Source: Thermococcus profundus (GTDB lineage: Archaea > Methanobacteriota_B > Thermococci > Thermococcales > Thermococcaceae). From it: a stretch of 64,000 nucleotides of DNA. Below the pieces are notes generated by a model. It did not search any database and was not told the DNA's origin. It saw only the letters and a program-made list of their open reading frames with translations. Location: the NCBI RefSeq assembly GCF_002214585.1, contig NZ_CP014862.1:930001-994000 (forward strand). The letters are read 5' to 3'. A program made the translations under genes and the position numbers. The stretch's first letter is position 1. Every line of letters starts with the position of its first letter. Below are positions 1 through 13,600 of this stretch, in pieces.

Positions 1-251
1 TCGTCGGGAAAAACCTTTTTGAAAAGAGCGTAGAGTTTGTTCCTGTGATTCCTGCTCTCATCGCTCATTTGAATAAAGAGAACCTTTATGCTAGGCCGTT
101 TAGCCTTTTTGGACAGTCTAGCGTAATAGTCAGCCTCGCCTTCCTCATCGAATATCGCGTAGCTTAAGGCCTCCTTAAAGGAGAGGGATTTGAGCTTTTC
201 AACGACTTCCTCCAGGTATTCGTCAAGTTCTCTATCCTCAATTGTAGGCAT
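1..251 (-). CDS. Ferritin-like/rubrerythrin-type protein, N-terminal part (runs off the left edge)
   Basis: Reading on the minus strand from the ATG at 251, an open frame of 83 codons continues beyond the window edge. The protein is strongly helical and charged, with a glutamate-rich segment (FDEEGEADYYARL) and, about 28 residues later, DESRNH. An acidic helix followed by an ExxH-like helix is the pattern of the di-iron ferritin-like superfamily (rubrerythrin, ferritin-like AB), whose members bind iron and act in oxidative-stress defence. Only the first helices are visible, so the substrate and the C-terminal metal ligands cannot be checked. It is divergent from the tatD gene at 331 and shares a palindromic promoter region with it. 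Confidence 0.6.
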   Translation of the reverse strand, partial: MPTIEDRELDEYLEEVVEKLKSLSFKEALSYAIFDEEGEADYYARLSKKAKRPSIKVLFIQMSDESRNHRNKLYALFKKVFPD

Positions 252-284
252 GCAGTTGCACCTGTTGTCCTATAGGGGCTCCAT

Positions 285-300
285 TAGAAAAGCTTTTCTA
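285..300. promoter_or_regulatory. 16-bp perfect palindrome in the divergent ferritin-like/tatD promoter
   Basis: The sequence TAGAAAAGCTTTTCTA reads the same on both strands and sits midway between the two divergent start codons at 251 and 331. Its distance to each start is about that expected for an archaeal TATA region, so it may be a symmetric bidirectional TATA element, an operator, or both. Nothing in the sequence identifies the binding protein. Confidence 0.4.
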
Positions 301-330
301 CTCCATGTTTTTCATTCGCCGGGGGAGAAG

Positions 331-1095
331 ATGATTGACGCCCACTGCCACATCGAGATGTTCAAAGGAAGGGCCGGGGAAGTGGTTGAGGAGAGCAAAA
401 AGCACCTTAATGCCGTAGTGGACTCGATAACAGAGTACAGAAAGTTCCACGTCTGGAAGAGCTGGGATCTCCTAAAGCCTTACTTCGACTTCGTCTTTCC
501 AACACTGGGTTATGCTCCTAACGAGGCCAGAAGGGGAAACTGGGAGAAGGTCAAACGGGTGGAGGAATTTATAAGGGATCACGCCAATGATATAGTGGCT
601 GTCGGTGAGATTGGACTCGACTTCTACTACGCTAAAACAGAGGAAGAACGGAAGAACCAGAGGGAGATCTTCCACCACTTCTTAAATCTGGCGGCCGAGC
701 TTGACAAGCCCGTTGTCCTGCACGCGCGCGATGCCGAGAAGGAGGTTTTCGAGGCCATTCAGAAAGCTGGAGTTAAAGCCTACTTCCACTCCTACAGCGG
801 GCCGAAGGAGCTTGCCCTGGAAATAGCAAAGGAGGGCCATATAATTGGAATAAACACGGGGATAGACTTCATCCCCGCGGTCAGAGAGGTGGCCGAGATA
901 ATTCCGCTTGAGAGCATCGTTGTCGAAACGGACGCTCCCTACATGAGCCCGTACAAGGGCGAGAAGAACTATCCCTGGAACGTGGAGTACGCGGTGAGAA
1001 GGATATCCGAGATAAAAGGGCTTGGGTTTGAAGAGGTTGAGAATGCAACGGAAAGGAACACGGTTAAGTTCTTTGGGCTGAGATTAAAAGAGTAA
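331..1095 (+). CDS. TatD-family metal-dependent hydrolase (putative DNase)
   Basis: The 254-residue protein is a TIM-barrel amidohydrolase of the TatD family, whose members are metal-dependent 3'-5' exonucleases or DNases. The metal site motif DAHCHIE lies at the N-terminus (His5, His7), GEIGLDFYY gives the bridging glutamate at about residue 92, HARD and HSYSG supply the later histidines, and VETDAPYMSP holds the last aspartate. The frame is open upstream to 190, but the ATG at 331 follows a GGGGGAG ribosome binding site and places the HxH motif at the true N-terminus. The next gene begins 12 bases after the stop, so the two are probably co-transcribed. The exact substrate is not shown by the sequence. 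Confidence 0.9.
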   Translation: MIDAHCHIEMFKGRAGEVVEESKKHLNAVVDSITEYRKFHVWKSWDLLKPYFDFVFPTLGYAPNEARRGNWEKVKRVEEFIRDHANDIVAVGEIGLDFYYAKTEEERKNQREIFHHFLNLAAELDKPVVLHARDAEKEVFEAIQKAGVKAYFHSYSGPKELALEIAKEGHIIGINTGIDFIPAVREVAEIIPLESIVVETDAPYMSPYKGEKNYPWNVEYAVRRISEIKGLGFEEVENATERNTVKFFGLRLKE

Positions 1096-1107
1096 GGGGG
1101 AATCGGT

Positions 1108-1407
1108 ATGGCCGTTGAGGTTCCGGAGGTTGATGAGGTTAGGGAGCTGCTCGAAGGGCTTGGGGAGAAAGCGCTCATCGCCAGGCTCGACTCGTTCATA
1201 GCTCTGAACGAGGGGCTGGAGAGCAAGAGGGGCGAGGACTTCATCAGGGTTTCGATTCTGGGCTTCCTTGAGGGGCTTCTCGTAAGTCTCAGGAAGAAGT
1301 ATCCCGACGAGCAGAGGATTGAGGCGCTCTACGAGAGGATAAGCGCGAGGAGACAAGAGCTGGACGAGCTGTTCAGAAAGCCCGCAATGCAGAACTTGAA
1401 CGTATAA
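1108..1407 (+). CDS. Small conserved-type protein of unknown function
   Basis: This 99-residue acidic helical protein begins at an ATG preceded by AAGGGGG, 12 bases after tatD, so it probably belongs to the same transcript. No signal peptide, membrane segment or catalytic motif is visible. Charged and leucine residues are spaced as in a helical bundle (for example ELLEGLGEKALIARLD, then LGFLEGLLVSLRKK). It resembles small Thermococcales-restricted proteins grouped in DUF families; DUF3216 is a possibility from memory only. Codon usage looks like that of the neighbours, which supports it being a real gene. No function is assigned. Confidence 0.7.
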   Translation: MAVEVPEVDEVRELLEGLGEKALIARLDSFIALNEGLESKRGEDFIRVSILGFLEGLLVSLRKKYPDEQRIEALYERISARRQELDELFRKPAMQNLNV

Positions 1408-1541
1408 CGGCATGCCCCGATACCTGCAGTACGGGTCGCAACTGGCCAGGAAAAGCCCATTGTATATCTTCCAACATTTCGCAGGCTTACCGAAAGCCTA
1501 TTATACTTTGAGCGAGTTATATGAAATATGAATACACGCAA

Positions 1542-1579
1542 GAGGGGCCCAAACGTCGCTCTCCAATAACGGCCCCCTC
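1542..1579 (+). other. GC-rich hairpin in the leader of the giant surface protein gene
   Basis: GAGGGGCC at 1542-1549 can pair with GGCCCCCTC at 1571-1579 (one extra C), leaving a loop of about 21 bases. A smaller hairpin, AGGCTT with AAGCCT, lies near 1481-1500. The interval 1408-1638 has no gene. The AT-rich stretch near 1515-1530 is a weak TATA candidate, which would put the larger hairpin in the 5' leader. It could equally be a terminator or remnant structure. Confidence 0.25.
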
Positions 1580-1638
1580 AAATCAAGTTTCAATTTCCCC
1601 CTCGACGTTCGGACTCTTCTTGCCAAGGGGTGATACGT

Positions 1639-4600
1639 ATGAAGAAGCGGGTTATCCTGTTGATCTATCTTCTTCTGGTCTCTTATTTAAACGTGGGCTT
1701 CGTGGGCTTTGCACCCGTTAGTGCGAGTGGGAACGTCGTTTTTTCCGATGACTTCAATGACAACAGCCTCGATACCTCCGAATGGACGGAAGACGTTGTT
1801 GGGAGCGGAAATTCTTACACCGAGGCCAACGGTGAGGCGAAGTTTGTGGTCTACGGCCACCAGGGCTGGGACTATGGACACGCGGTTCTGAGGAGCAGGG
1901 GCATCCATCTGAACAACTGGAGCTCGATAACCCTCTCCGGAAGGTGGAAGTTTACCAACCCGGGAACTGCCGAGATGCTCGTGAGGGTTGAGGACCTAAA
2001 CTCCAGCAACTTCGTGGGGATTCACTACGTAAGCTGGCCGAGCGAGCAGGTCTCCTACCGCTACTACGGCAACAGCGTCAACGAGGCGAGAACTATACCC
2101 CGAAACTACGCCACATTCAAGGTGGTCATCCACAAGGACCGCTTCGAGTTCTGGGAGAGCGGGGCGCTCGTTAAAACGATTTACACAACGAGTATGGCCA
2201 ACGCGACGGACTTTCAGGTCGTTATCGGCGGCTGGGACTACTCGGCCTATTACTCCCACGTGTACTTCGACGACATAGCGGTTGAGTACACCCTGGAAAC
2301 GCCACCGGAGAATCCACTGAGTATTACGATAGTTTCTCCGGAGGAGGGAACCTACAGCACGACCACGATAGACCTCAACGTCACGGCAAACAAGCCGGTC
2401 GACGAGTGGCGCTACTCCCTGAACGGGGGGAAGAACATCACGTTCACGCCGAACACCACAATAGAAGCCCAAGAAGGCGAGAACTCCCTTGAGGTCTACG
2501 CTTTAGCTGGCGATGAGAGTGTCATGGCCCAGGTGAACTTTTACGTTGAGGTGAAAGACACGACCCCGCCGGGGACGGTGAGGAACCTCCGCCACGAGGT
2601 CGGGAGCGACTACATCCTCTGGACGTGGGAGAACCCGGATGATAAGGACTTCGACGAGGCCCTCGTTTACATCGATGGGGAATTCGAGGGTGGAACAGCC
2701 GACGGCGAGTGGCTCCTCGACGGCCTCTCCCCGGGCGAGACCCATACCATAGGAATCCTCACGAACGATACCTCCGGAAACGTGAACACGACGTGGGTGA
2801 ACGATACGGCAACGACTCCCTCTCCCTCGGAGACCGTCTACGTCAACGAGAGCGGCTGGTGGTATGAGGGGGGAACCTTTAACCCGAGCGAGACGCCCCT
2901 TCAGAGTGGGATAGACGCCGCCTCCGAAAACGGGACCGTTATCGTGCTCCACGGAAACTACGGTGAGAGCGTCGAGATCGACAAACCCCTCATGCTCAGA
3001 AGCTCCGGCCTGGCCGTAATCGAGGGCGATGGGAGCGAGTTGGACGAGGGCGTGAAGCCCGTCGTTTACGTGGGTTCGGATAACGTGACCCTGAGGGACC
3101 TAACGATCGTCTCGTCTATATCAAACATAGGAATATGGCTCGACGGTGTTCATAACTGCACCTTTGAGGGAAGCAACGTCACCATAACCGAGGCGAGCGA
3201 AGATTTCCGCTACGGGGTTTACCTGAGCTACGGCGGGGGCAACACGGTTAGAAACAACGGGATAAGTGTCTTTGGCTCCCAAGGAGTCGGAGTTTACGTC
3301 TACGAGGAAGAGGGCAGGAGCGGTGTTTACGGCAACACCGTGACCGTTAATGGAGACAGCGCGGACGGAATTGAGGTCTTCTACACCTCCGCAGACGTTC
3401 ACGGCAATTCCCTTCAGATTTCAGGGATCGGTGAAAACTCCGGCTATGCGCTCTACCTCTACCTTGCCGGCAACTCCGGCGTTGAGGACAACGACGTTGC
3501 CACTTCACTAAACGAGGCGAACGCGTGGGCAATAACCGTTGTTGAGGAGTTCAGCGGTACGCTCAGTGGAAACCAGATAAACGACCTCTCCGTGGAGATA
3601 AGGTGTCCCGGGGACTGCATGGTTAGGGGCGTTGGGGAAAGCGAAAGGCCGGCTCCTCCAGAGGGCTACTCCGACATAGGCGAGTTCATTGAGGCGAGCG
3701 CCGACACCTGGCTCTACCTAACATTCCACTACGATGATTTCACTCTCGAAGGCCTCAAAGAGGATTCGCTCGGGATATGGCGCTTCAGCGAGGGCTGGAC
3801 GCTCGATGGGGTCAGCGACCCGAGCCTCGATACTGTGGAAAACACCGTGGGAGCCAACTTAACGCAGTTCAGCATCTTCGCCCCCCTGGCCCAAGCCGAA
3901 GAGGACACGACGCCACCGGTTCTCACATTAGTCGAGCCGACGCCCGAAGACGGCTCCCTCCTCGGCGACTCGATCGTAACCATAAACGTTACAGCTAACG
4001 AGAACCTCACCTCAGCTTTCCTAGAGTTCGACGGGGTAAACCACACGATGAGCGGGAGCGGGAGGGAGTGGAGCTACACGCTGAGCGTTCCCGACGGTTC
4101 ACACTCCTTCAGGGTTTACGGACAGGATTTGGCCGGAAACAACGGGACGAGCGAGGAGCGGAGCTTTGAAGTTGATACTCAAGCACCGAGCTACTCCAGT
4201 GTGGGGCAGGACAAAGAGGACATTCCACAGGGCGAAACCCTCCACGTTTATGCCCTCTGGAGCGACCCGCATCTGGAGGAGGCTCTACTGCACACCAACA
4301 TCAGCGGCTCGTGGGAGGTCTTGGACGGGTTCTCCTTCGAGGGAACCTCTGGATGGAGCAACTTCTCGATAAGCGCAGACGAGCCGGGCCTCTACTGCTG
4401 GTACATAGAGGGCTTGGATGAGCTTGAGCACTCGAATGAGACGCCGGTTCACTGCTTCGAGGTCCATTCGCCTCCGGAGGTGGTCTCCTACTCGCCCGAA
4501 AGTCCCGTCGAGAGCTACGTCGGGGATTCCGTTACGTTCACCGTAACGGCCAATGGAGTAGTGAACGTCACCTGGTACGTCGGTGAGGACGAGGTTAAGA

Positions 4601-7600
4601 GCGAGGAGAACGTCCAGACGTCGAGCTACACCGGTTCAATGCCAGTAGAAGGGGAGTACAGCGTATATGTGGTAATCGAGAACGCCTACGGGAGCCTCAC
4701 CCATTACTGGACATGGTACGTCTACGAGAGGCCGGGCTTCGTTATCTCTTTTGCCGACCCCACTCCCGAAGACGGCGCGATGCTGAACGTGAGGAGCGTT
4801 ACGATAAACGTCACCTCTTCGCTTGACCTCGACAACGCCACCCTCGAGTGGAACGGGGCAAACGAGAGCATGAGCGGTTCCGGAAGGAGCTGGTGGCTGA
4901 CCAAGGAGAACCTGCCGGATGGGGATTACGCCTTTAGGGTCTACGGTTCGGCGGACGGCGTTACCAACAGAACCGAAGAAAGGACGATCGAGATAGACGC
5001 GACGCCGCCGGAGCTTTTGGAGAGCGGGCAGAGCGCAGATCTCCTTAGGGTTGGGGAGAGCGTTACCCTCTTCGCGAGATGGAGCGACGTCCACTTGGAG
5101 AGTGCCGTCCTCTGGAGCAACACCACCTTCACCGACGGCGTTTTCATCTGGGAGGAAACACCACTGGAAATAGCTGACGGCTGGAGCAACTGGACGGTGA
5201 GCATCACCGAGGAGATGGCAGGAAAGACCTTCTGCTGGTACATGGTTGCGAACGACACCTTTGGCAACGAGGAACAGAGTGACGAGCTATGCTTCTCCGT
5301 TGAAGAGAGGCTGAGGATAACCTCTTTCTCGCCTGAGGGAGAAGAGGCCACCTATCCTCCCGACGGGAGCGCCGCTTTCTCCATAGCGCTTAACCAGATA
5401 GCCAACGTCACCTGGTTCGTCAACGGAACGGAAGTCCTAAACAGAGAGGGCAATTCTTCAACCTACATTAACTCGACGCTGGTAGTCGGCCTCTGGAACG
5501 TGAGCGTCGTTGCCAGCAACGAGAACGGGGAGGTTTCACACTGGTGGTTAATGCGCGTTGAGGAAGCCGACACGACTCCACCGGCGCTCTGGTTCGTCGA
5601 GCCGACACCCCATAATGGTTCGGTTCTCAACGATTCCAGGGTAATCATAGCAGCCTCCTCCAGCGAGGATTTGAGAGAAGCAACACTTTACGTTGACAAC
5701 GTGGCCTACGAGATGGAGGGCTCAAACAGATCGTGGAGCGCCGAGATCAGTCTAACGGACGGAACCCACGTGCTAAGGGTTCAGGGAATTGATCTGGCCG
5801 GGAACAGCGGGAGTACTGAAAGCAGAGAACTCGTAGTGGACACGACACACCCGGAGATAGCCTTCGGATTACAAACACCGAAAAACGGTTCATTCGTGAA
5901 CACGACTGCCATCCAGTTCGTTGTTTCTTCCAGCGAGAACCTCTCGTCGGCGGTTCTGGTGCTCGACGGCGAAAGCTACGAGATGACCGGAGGGGGAACC
6001 GAGTGGACGCTTGAGCTCACCCTACCTGAGGGACTTCACACCTTCCACGCTGAGGGGAGGGACCTTGCGGGAAATCCCGGATCAACGGGATGGAGGAGCT
6101 TCACTGTAGACACGACTCCGCCGGAGATAGCGTTTGTTCCGCCAACACCTGAGAACGGGAGCTCTCTTGGAACCGGAGACGTGACGTTCTCCCTGAACTC
6201 GTCGGAACCCCTGAAAAGCGCTACCCTTCACCTAGACGGGAGCACGTATGATATGGTGCAGAATGGGGACCTCTGGACCCTTCATTTGACCCTGGGGGAT
6301 GGGGATCATACCTTCTACGTCACGGTCCGTGACAGAGCCGAAAACCTAGGTATGAGCGGGATCAGCAGTTTTGAAATAGACACGACCCCACCCGTCCTTG
6401 AGCTAGTCTCTCCAACACCAGAAAACGGTTCATTCGTAAACAGAACCACTATCACCGTAGAAACGAAGGCGAACGAGAACCTGAGCTCCGCGATACTCGA
6501 ATTCGATGGGGTAGACTACACCATGGGCGGATCTGGAACAAAATGGAGCATTACGATCGAAGCCTCCGAGGGCTCCCACAGCTTTCTAGTTTACGGCTTT
6601 GATGAGGCTGGCAACCGCGGATTCACGGAGAGGAGAAGCTTCGTCATAGACGTAACACCTCCGACTTTGAAGCTGATAGGGTCAACGCCAAGGGCAGGTT
6701 CGATCCTTAACAGAAGCGCTGTGGAATTTGAAATAACCTCTAGCGAGGCCATCTCAAGTGCCGTTCTCGTGCTCGACGGAAAAGAGTACGTAATGGAGGG
6801 CTCTGGAGAGTCATGGAGAGTAAGCCTGAGCGTTGAAGACGGCCATCATGAGTTCTACGTAGTAGGGAAGGACCTCGCGGGGAACGAGGGCAAGAGTGAG
6901 GAGAGGCCCTTCACAGTCGATACGGCCCCTCCAGAGATAGAATTCAAGCCGCCCACCCCCACAAATGGGTCGGTTGTAAACACGGAGGAGGTACTGGTAC
7001 GGGTAACCTCCAATGAGATCCTGAAGGCGGCATTCCTGGAGCTCGATGGTGTGAACCACACGATGACAAATTACGGAGCAGACTGGAGGTGCAGCATTGC
7101 TGTTTCAGAGGGAGATCACAGGATCAAAGTGTACGCGATAGACCTTGCGGGGAACCTGGGAGGGAGCGGGATACTGAACTTCAGTGTGGATTTAACCCCT
7201 CCCAGTGCAGCGTTCATTGCTCCGACTCCCGCCAATGGCTCTCTGACGTCCTCCAATATCGCCGAATTCAGGGTGGTCTCCAGTGAGGGGCTGTCTAAAG
7301 CCGTGCTCCACCTGGATGGGGAGACGTACCCAATGGAGAGACACGACCCATACTGGACCGCAACTCTAACCCTCTCAGACGGCATTCACGTGTTCTGGGC
7401 CGAGGTAACTGACGAAGCCGGCAACGTCGGGTTCACAGAGGGAAGGACCTTCACAGTAGACACAACCCCACCCACTCTGACGTTTGTGCCCCCAACTCCT
7501 GAAAACGGCTCACTCCTCGGAGCGTACGTCTACAAGTTCGCGGTGAACGCGAGCGAGAACCTCGCCTCCGCGGTGCTCGAGCTAGACGGTGCGAACGTCA

Positions 7601-10600
7601 CCCTCTTCGGCTCCGGGATGCACTGGGAGTCCGGGTGGAGATATATCCTCAATGATGGCTTCCACAGGTTCAGGGTTTATGGAACGGACCGTGCAGGAAA
7701 TCTCGGCATCAGCGAACTCCACGTTTTTGAAGTGGACATCACCAAGCCGAGCGTGGGTGAGGGCTTTGTGAACCTCACAATCACTTCCTCCACGGGGGAT
7801 GTAATCCACGCAAAGGCAGAGAGGAAGAGCGGAGCGGGCACTGTTCTCAACGCGACCGACGCCCACCCCGGCCTCTACACCGTCGATTTCAACCCCAACG
7901 CCAACACGCCTCAGGAAGGGTGGTACCGGCTAGAGACGGGCCCATATGAAAGCGGCGTTCCGTTCCTCATTCCCTTCAACACAAGCGAGGAGGCCTACGT
8001 GATATACTCCATTGAGGTCGCCGATGCCACAGGGAACAGGGGCTACCACAAGTACATCTACCTAACCGTCGAAGACACGACGCCGCCCGGAGGTATGGGA
8101 TACTTCGACGTCAGCACGTACGTCGGCGGTGCTATCGTGAGCTGGATCAATCCGAACGATGAGGACTTTGACCACACGGAGCTGTGGGTGAACGGTAGCC
8201 TTGTGGGCAACTTCACAGGCGAGCCCGGAAGCGGGATGGAGCAGGCGGTTTCCCTCACGCCCGGCGGCACATACAACGTCTCCGTGGTGCCAGTTGACAG
8301 GTACGGCAACAGGGGAGTTCCATCGTGGAGGGTCGTCACCATCCCCTACCCGGACCTGAGCAAGGCCTCCTACGTCCTGCCTACACCGGAGGACGGCATG
8401 GAGCTTCCAGCGAATACATCGAACGTGACGGTGAAGGTGAGCTCCCCTGAGAGGATAGCCTCGTGCAGGATAGTGTGGGACGGAGACAGCTACAACGTCC
8501 CGGTGGAGCACAGGTTCGTGAGATACATCGACGAAAAGGGAAGGATGCATTCGAAGCTCGTCTACACCTGCGAGAAGACCTTCTCGGGGCATCTCAACGG
8601 GGGGCACTACTTCTACGCCCTCGTTTACGACGGCTACGGGAACAGCAGAACCCTTGAGGTTCGCCACATAAACGTCCAGTGGCCGTGTTTCGAGGACTGC
8701 AGCCTGGAGGTAACGTCTCCGAGAGAGAAGAGCAACGTCATGAGCCTGCTGGTTCCGATAAACTTCACAATGGTTGGAAACGCCCTGCCGGAGGGGTATG
8801 CCCTAACAATAGGGGGACTCGATTACAAAGAGAGCTTCCTCCCCAACATCAGCCACACGTGGGTGGGGGATGAACTGAAGATCACCGGAAGCTACGTCTT
8901 CGACATGAGGCCCCTCCTCGAAAAGCTTGGAAAGCTTCTTGAGTCCGGGGAGCCCCTGAGACTCACCATAACAGCGGAGGGAAGATGCGGAAGGAAAGTG
9001 AGGGGAGAAACCGTCTTCACGCTCTGCAAGGGCAACAGGCCGCCGGAGATGAAGGTGAATCTCCACACCAACTACAGACCGGATGAAAGCGTCGTTCCGG
9101 AGATAAGGGTCAACGACCCGGACGGAAACCTTGAAGGCCTCTACATCTCCATAAACGGAGGGCCCTACGTGAGGTACACCGAGGGAACGGACGTCTCCGA
9201 GAACCTAACCCCCTACGCAGGGAACATCGTCCGGATAAAGGCCGTCGACCTCTGCGGAGCCGAGACGGTTGAGACGTTCAAGGTCGAGGTGTCGGGGCCG
9301 CCAGTCAGCGGCGACTGGGTGGTGAACGGGAGCCAGGCCTGCTACGGCATGGAGTACACCGTGAACGGGAGCATTCTGATAACCGAAAACGGCTCCCTCA
9401 CACTGAAGAACTGCAGGATTCACGTTCTCGGTAAGGGGGTAGATGTCAACGGCACCTTCCGCGTTCTCGGGGGTTCGTTCGTGGAGGGCTTGTCCCTGAG
9501 CCTGAGGGGGACGGGGGGAACGCTCGACGTCGAGGATTCCGCACTAGGGGGCTTCAAGAACGGCGAATTCACTGGAACCGTCTCCACCCTCAATTCTCAC
9601 CTCATCGGCAACTTCGCCTTCACCTCTTCGGAGGTTAGCCTCGAAGGGAGCGAGATCGAGGGAGGGGCAACCGTCAGCGGGAGCTTAACCGTGGAGGGGA
9701 GCACCTTCCACAGTGGAGCGGGGCTCAGATACCTCAGGAACGGCCTCCCCGGAGAGAGCCTGAGCGTGATCAACAGCACCTTCGTTGATGGCGATAGGGG
9801 AATCGAGGTCATAGGGGACCTCTCCGACTGGCACTGGACCCTTAGGGACCTGGAGGTAGAGAACAACCGGGGATGCGGCCTCTACTTTGAGGACCCGAGC
9901 TACTCCTACGCCACCCAGACGGTAAAGGGGGCCGTGGTAGGGAACAACGGGAAGGGGGTCTGCATCAGGAACGCCCGGCTGAGGTTTGAGAACTCGGTTG
10001 TGGAGTCCAACGATGATGCAAACTTCGACCTCGACCTCGGAACGAACTGGCTCTGCCTGGTGAGTTCAAATGTAACCGGGAGCAGGTATGCCTTTCTCGC
10101 CAAGAACACGGGCGGTATAGAGATGTGGGACACCAACGTGAGCGGGAGCGTCTCGCCGTATCCCACCTACCTCATCGTCCACGTGAGCGGTGGGAAGAGG
10201 ACGAGCTTTGAGAATGGAGACGCGGGCCACTTCTACGCCTACGTTGACGGTGAGCTCGTCGTTAAGAGCTACCACCTCCAGGACGGCAAGATAGAGGTTC
10301 ATCCGGGAGGAACCCTCCGCGTCGAGGACACCGACGGGATTCCGGCAACGAACCCGCTCGACGATGACGCGAGCGTGCTCAAGAAGATGACGATAAGCGG
10401 GGAAGCGGGAAGCGAGGAGTCAACGCTCCTTCTGCTGAACTCGAAGCTTGAAGACACCACCGTCGAGAGCTACTCAAAGGAGGTTCTCGTCAGGGGCTGC
10501 CACATTGAGGGCGGAAGCCTTGCGTTCAACACGAACCTCTTCTGGAGCCAGGAGGATACTGAAACGCTGAACGAGGTCATTGGAGAGGGCTCGGAGTGGT

Positions 10601-13600
10601 TTTACTCCACCTCAATGCCTGCTGAAGACTGGATCTACACGACCTCCACCGCTGGAATGGAAGCGAGCGATGGGCCCTTCTACGCTGATTCCTCTAGGTC
10701 CCACTTTACTGGTGGAACCGAGGTGGGGAAGTTCACCGACCTCTACCTCAAGAAGGTCGTTACGCTCGATACGCTCCCTGCCCAGGCCTGGCTGAACTAC
10801 TACGCGGTAAGCGGCGTGGAGGTATACATCAACGGCAGGAAGGTCGTTGATGAGCTCGACCACAGGGCCCAGCTCTCCTACGCCTACGGCTGGGGAGGAG
10901 GGGTAATAACGGCCCACCCGCTCATGGACGTCATTGATGTGGGCGGCTACCTCAGGCGCGGTGAAAACGTGATAGCGGTGCACGTGAGAAGTCCTACCCA
11001 CTACCCATACCTCCAGCTCGGTGCCTTCAAGGCGACGCTCCACGTGGTCGAGGGGATGGCCGGATTAACTGACAGCGTGGTGAGGGCACCAATCACGGGA
11101 GCGGCGGCGAGGCTCATCGTGGCAAGGGACGAGGTGGACTCGAACATCACGTTTACCTACTACGCCAGAGTTAGGATAAGCGATTCGACGCTCCATGGAG
11201 GCATCAGTGTAGCGGGCAACCTCGAACTCCTCAGGAGTGAGGTGATAGGAAGCGAGAGCGGCCAAGGAATACATCTAGGGGCGGTGTTTAACGCACTCGT
11301 TAACGAGAGCACCGTGAGGGGCTTCTCCCAGGGAATCTACGCGCAGCCCGGAAGGAGGGGGACCTCGACCCTCGGCATCTACTCGAGCAGAATAAGCGGG
11401 AACGGCGTTGGAGTCCATGCTCGCGGCATCAACATGACGGTGAGGAGCAGCTACATAATGCACAACAGCGAAGGAATTGATCTCAGCCACGTTGAGGGAA
11501 GGGTGGAGGACAGCCTGATCTTCGACAACGGTGTTGGTATACTCGTCCATCCCTACGTCGGTGGGGGACTCCTCGTTGACCACGACACCGTGGTGGGCAA
11601 CGACGTGGGTCTCTTGGTGAAGGACGGAAACGGTGAGGGCGTCGCGATAACGAACAGCCTCATTCAGAACAACGACTTAGGCCTCCTCGTTAACGGCAGC
11701 GCGTCAATAATAGCCATGAACAACTCCATCGTCAACACCCGCGGGGTTCACGTCGTCAGGAACTCCGGCTACACAGTATTGAAGAGGACTGACTGGGGCG
11801 GCCACGAGCCGGTTCTCGTTGAGAACTACACCGGCGGAACCATGTACACCGTCGACGGCAAGGAGAGCGAGGACTACGACATTCTCGTCGAGAGCGGAAC
11901 TCTGACCCTTGGAGACATAGTTGAGACCGGAAGCGGCTGGGGCTCAAGCCTCCTCGGTGCCTTCCTCTCCGTCTATCCGATGAACGGGGACGAAGTTAAG
12001 GGAGTTGTAACCCTCGCAGGGAGTGCCAGCTCGAGGAGCAAGATAGTCAAAGTGAACTACACCCTTGTATGGAATGGCACGGAGGAGCTGATAGGGGAAG
12101 CGACGCTGAATTCCCACGAATACCGCGACTACGTCACCTTCGACTCCCTCGCGAGGAACCTCACGGGCGTCGGCTACCTAAAGTTCACGGCGGAGGACGC
12201 GGACGGAACGAGCGTGAGCGCGGTTAGAAAGGTGTACTTCGGAAACGCCCACATAGATATAGTCTCGGTCTCAGTAAACCATCCAACGGCCGTCTACGTC
12301 TACCGCCGCTACCACGAGGGAGAGAAAGAGACCAGCATGCCCTACGACGAGCGCTTTGCCAACGTCACGGTTACCCTCCGCAACACGGGCAACCTGACGG
12401 GAGTGGTCAAGGTCGAGCTCGTCCTTCCGGGGTACATAGAGCGCCACACCGGCAGGGTAAGTCTCTTGGTTGCAGTTCCGGGGGGAATGAGCGGCGAGTT
12501 CCACGCGCTGATCCCGATAACCGTCTACGACCCGATAACGCTGAAATGGGACCCTCTCCCTGACGAACTGCCCTCTAACCACAAGATACCTATGGACGTT
12601 AAGCTCTACGACCTGGACGGCATCGTGAGGGACGAAGCCTCCAAGGAGATAGGCTTCGACCTCGGCCCGGTGTTCAAGATAGAATCGTACTCAGCCTACC
12701 CGTACACGCGCCAGTTTTGCCAGAACGAGCCCGGACACTGCCACGTGAAGGAGTTCTCGGAGGGAACGACGTACACCTACGACGGGGACGGAGATGATGA
12801 CCTCGAGGCGGCGGAGAGCCACCACTTCAACCTCGACATAAGGAACGTTGGAGACAAAACGGCATACATAAAGCTGGTGGACGTGAGGGATCAGATACCC
12901 GAGCGCGATCCAAACGCCCACTACAAGTTCCTCAGGATGATGTCGGTAGCCATAGAGGAGGAGAACAGCGTCTACACCCTCGACGTTGAGTCAGCAAATT
13001 TAACGGGCCTCGCTCCCCCTGGAAGGCTGAAGTGGATATGGGGGGCATGGATGCCCTGGTGGCACGACGATCCGCCTAAGTGGATACCCCCCGTCAACTT
13101 CTCGGGCGACTACATGACCTCGGTTGCCGTTAACTACGTCCCCTACGAGAACGGCCAGCCCTCTGACTGGATATACACCACCTACTCAATAAACTACGAG
13201 AAAACCCCGGTGAAGGCCCTCAACAAGACATTCGCCCCCTTCAGCGAGTCCCTCGGGCCGGTTCAGATAGACGTGCTCGGCATCAACGGGAACAAGACCT
13301 ACATGAGGCTCAGAAACACGGACGAGAACATCTACTACAGCTACTACGCCGAGGGAGCCTACGACATGAGCCCAGAAGGCTACGTGTGGTACCACGTCAT
13401 ACCGCCCGGCTTCGAGTTCAAGGCAATAGTGGATCAGAGCAGGGAACCGGGAACGGTCATTCCCCACTACAGGGTCAACGCCGGCGTTGACTACTCCCTT
13501 CTGTTCAACGAGCTCCAGCTCGCGGCCATAGCCACCGAAGGGGCCCTCAAGGTCTACGACATAGACGTTCCCGTCGAGACCATAGTGATGGCCATAGCCA

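Noticed and set aside
3904-7740. Regular repeats suggestive of a CRISPR or satellite array
   Set aside because: The period is 270 bases, in frame, with variable DNA and conserved protein pattern; it is a protein-domain array.
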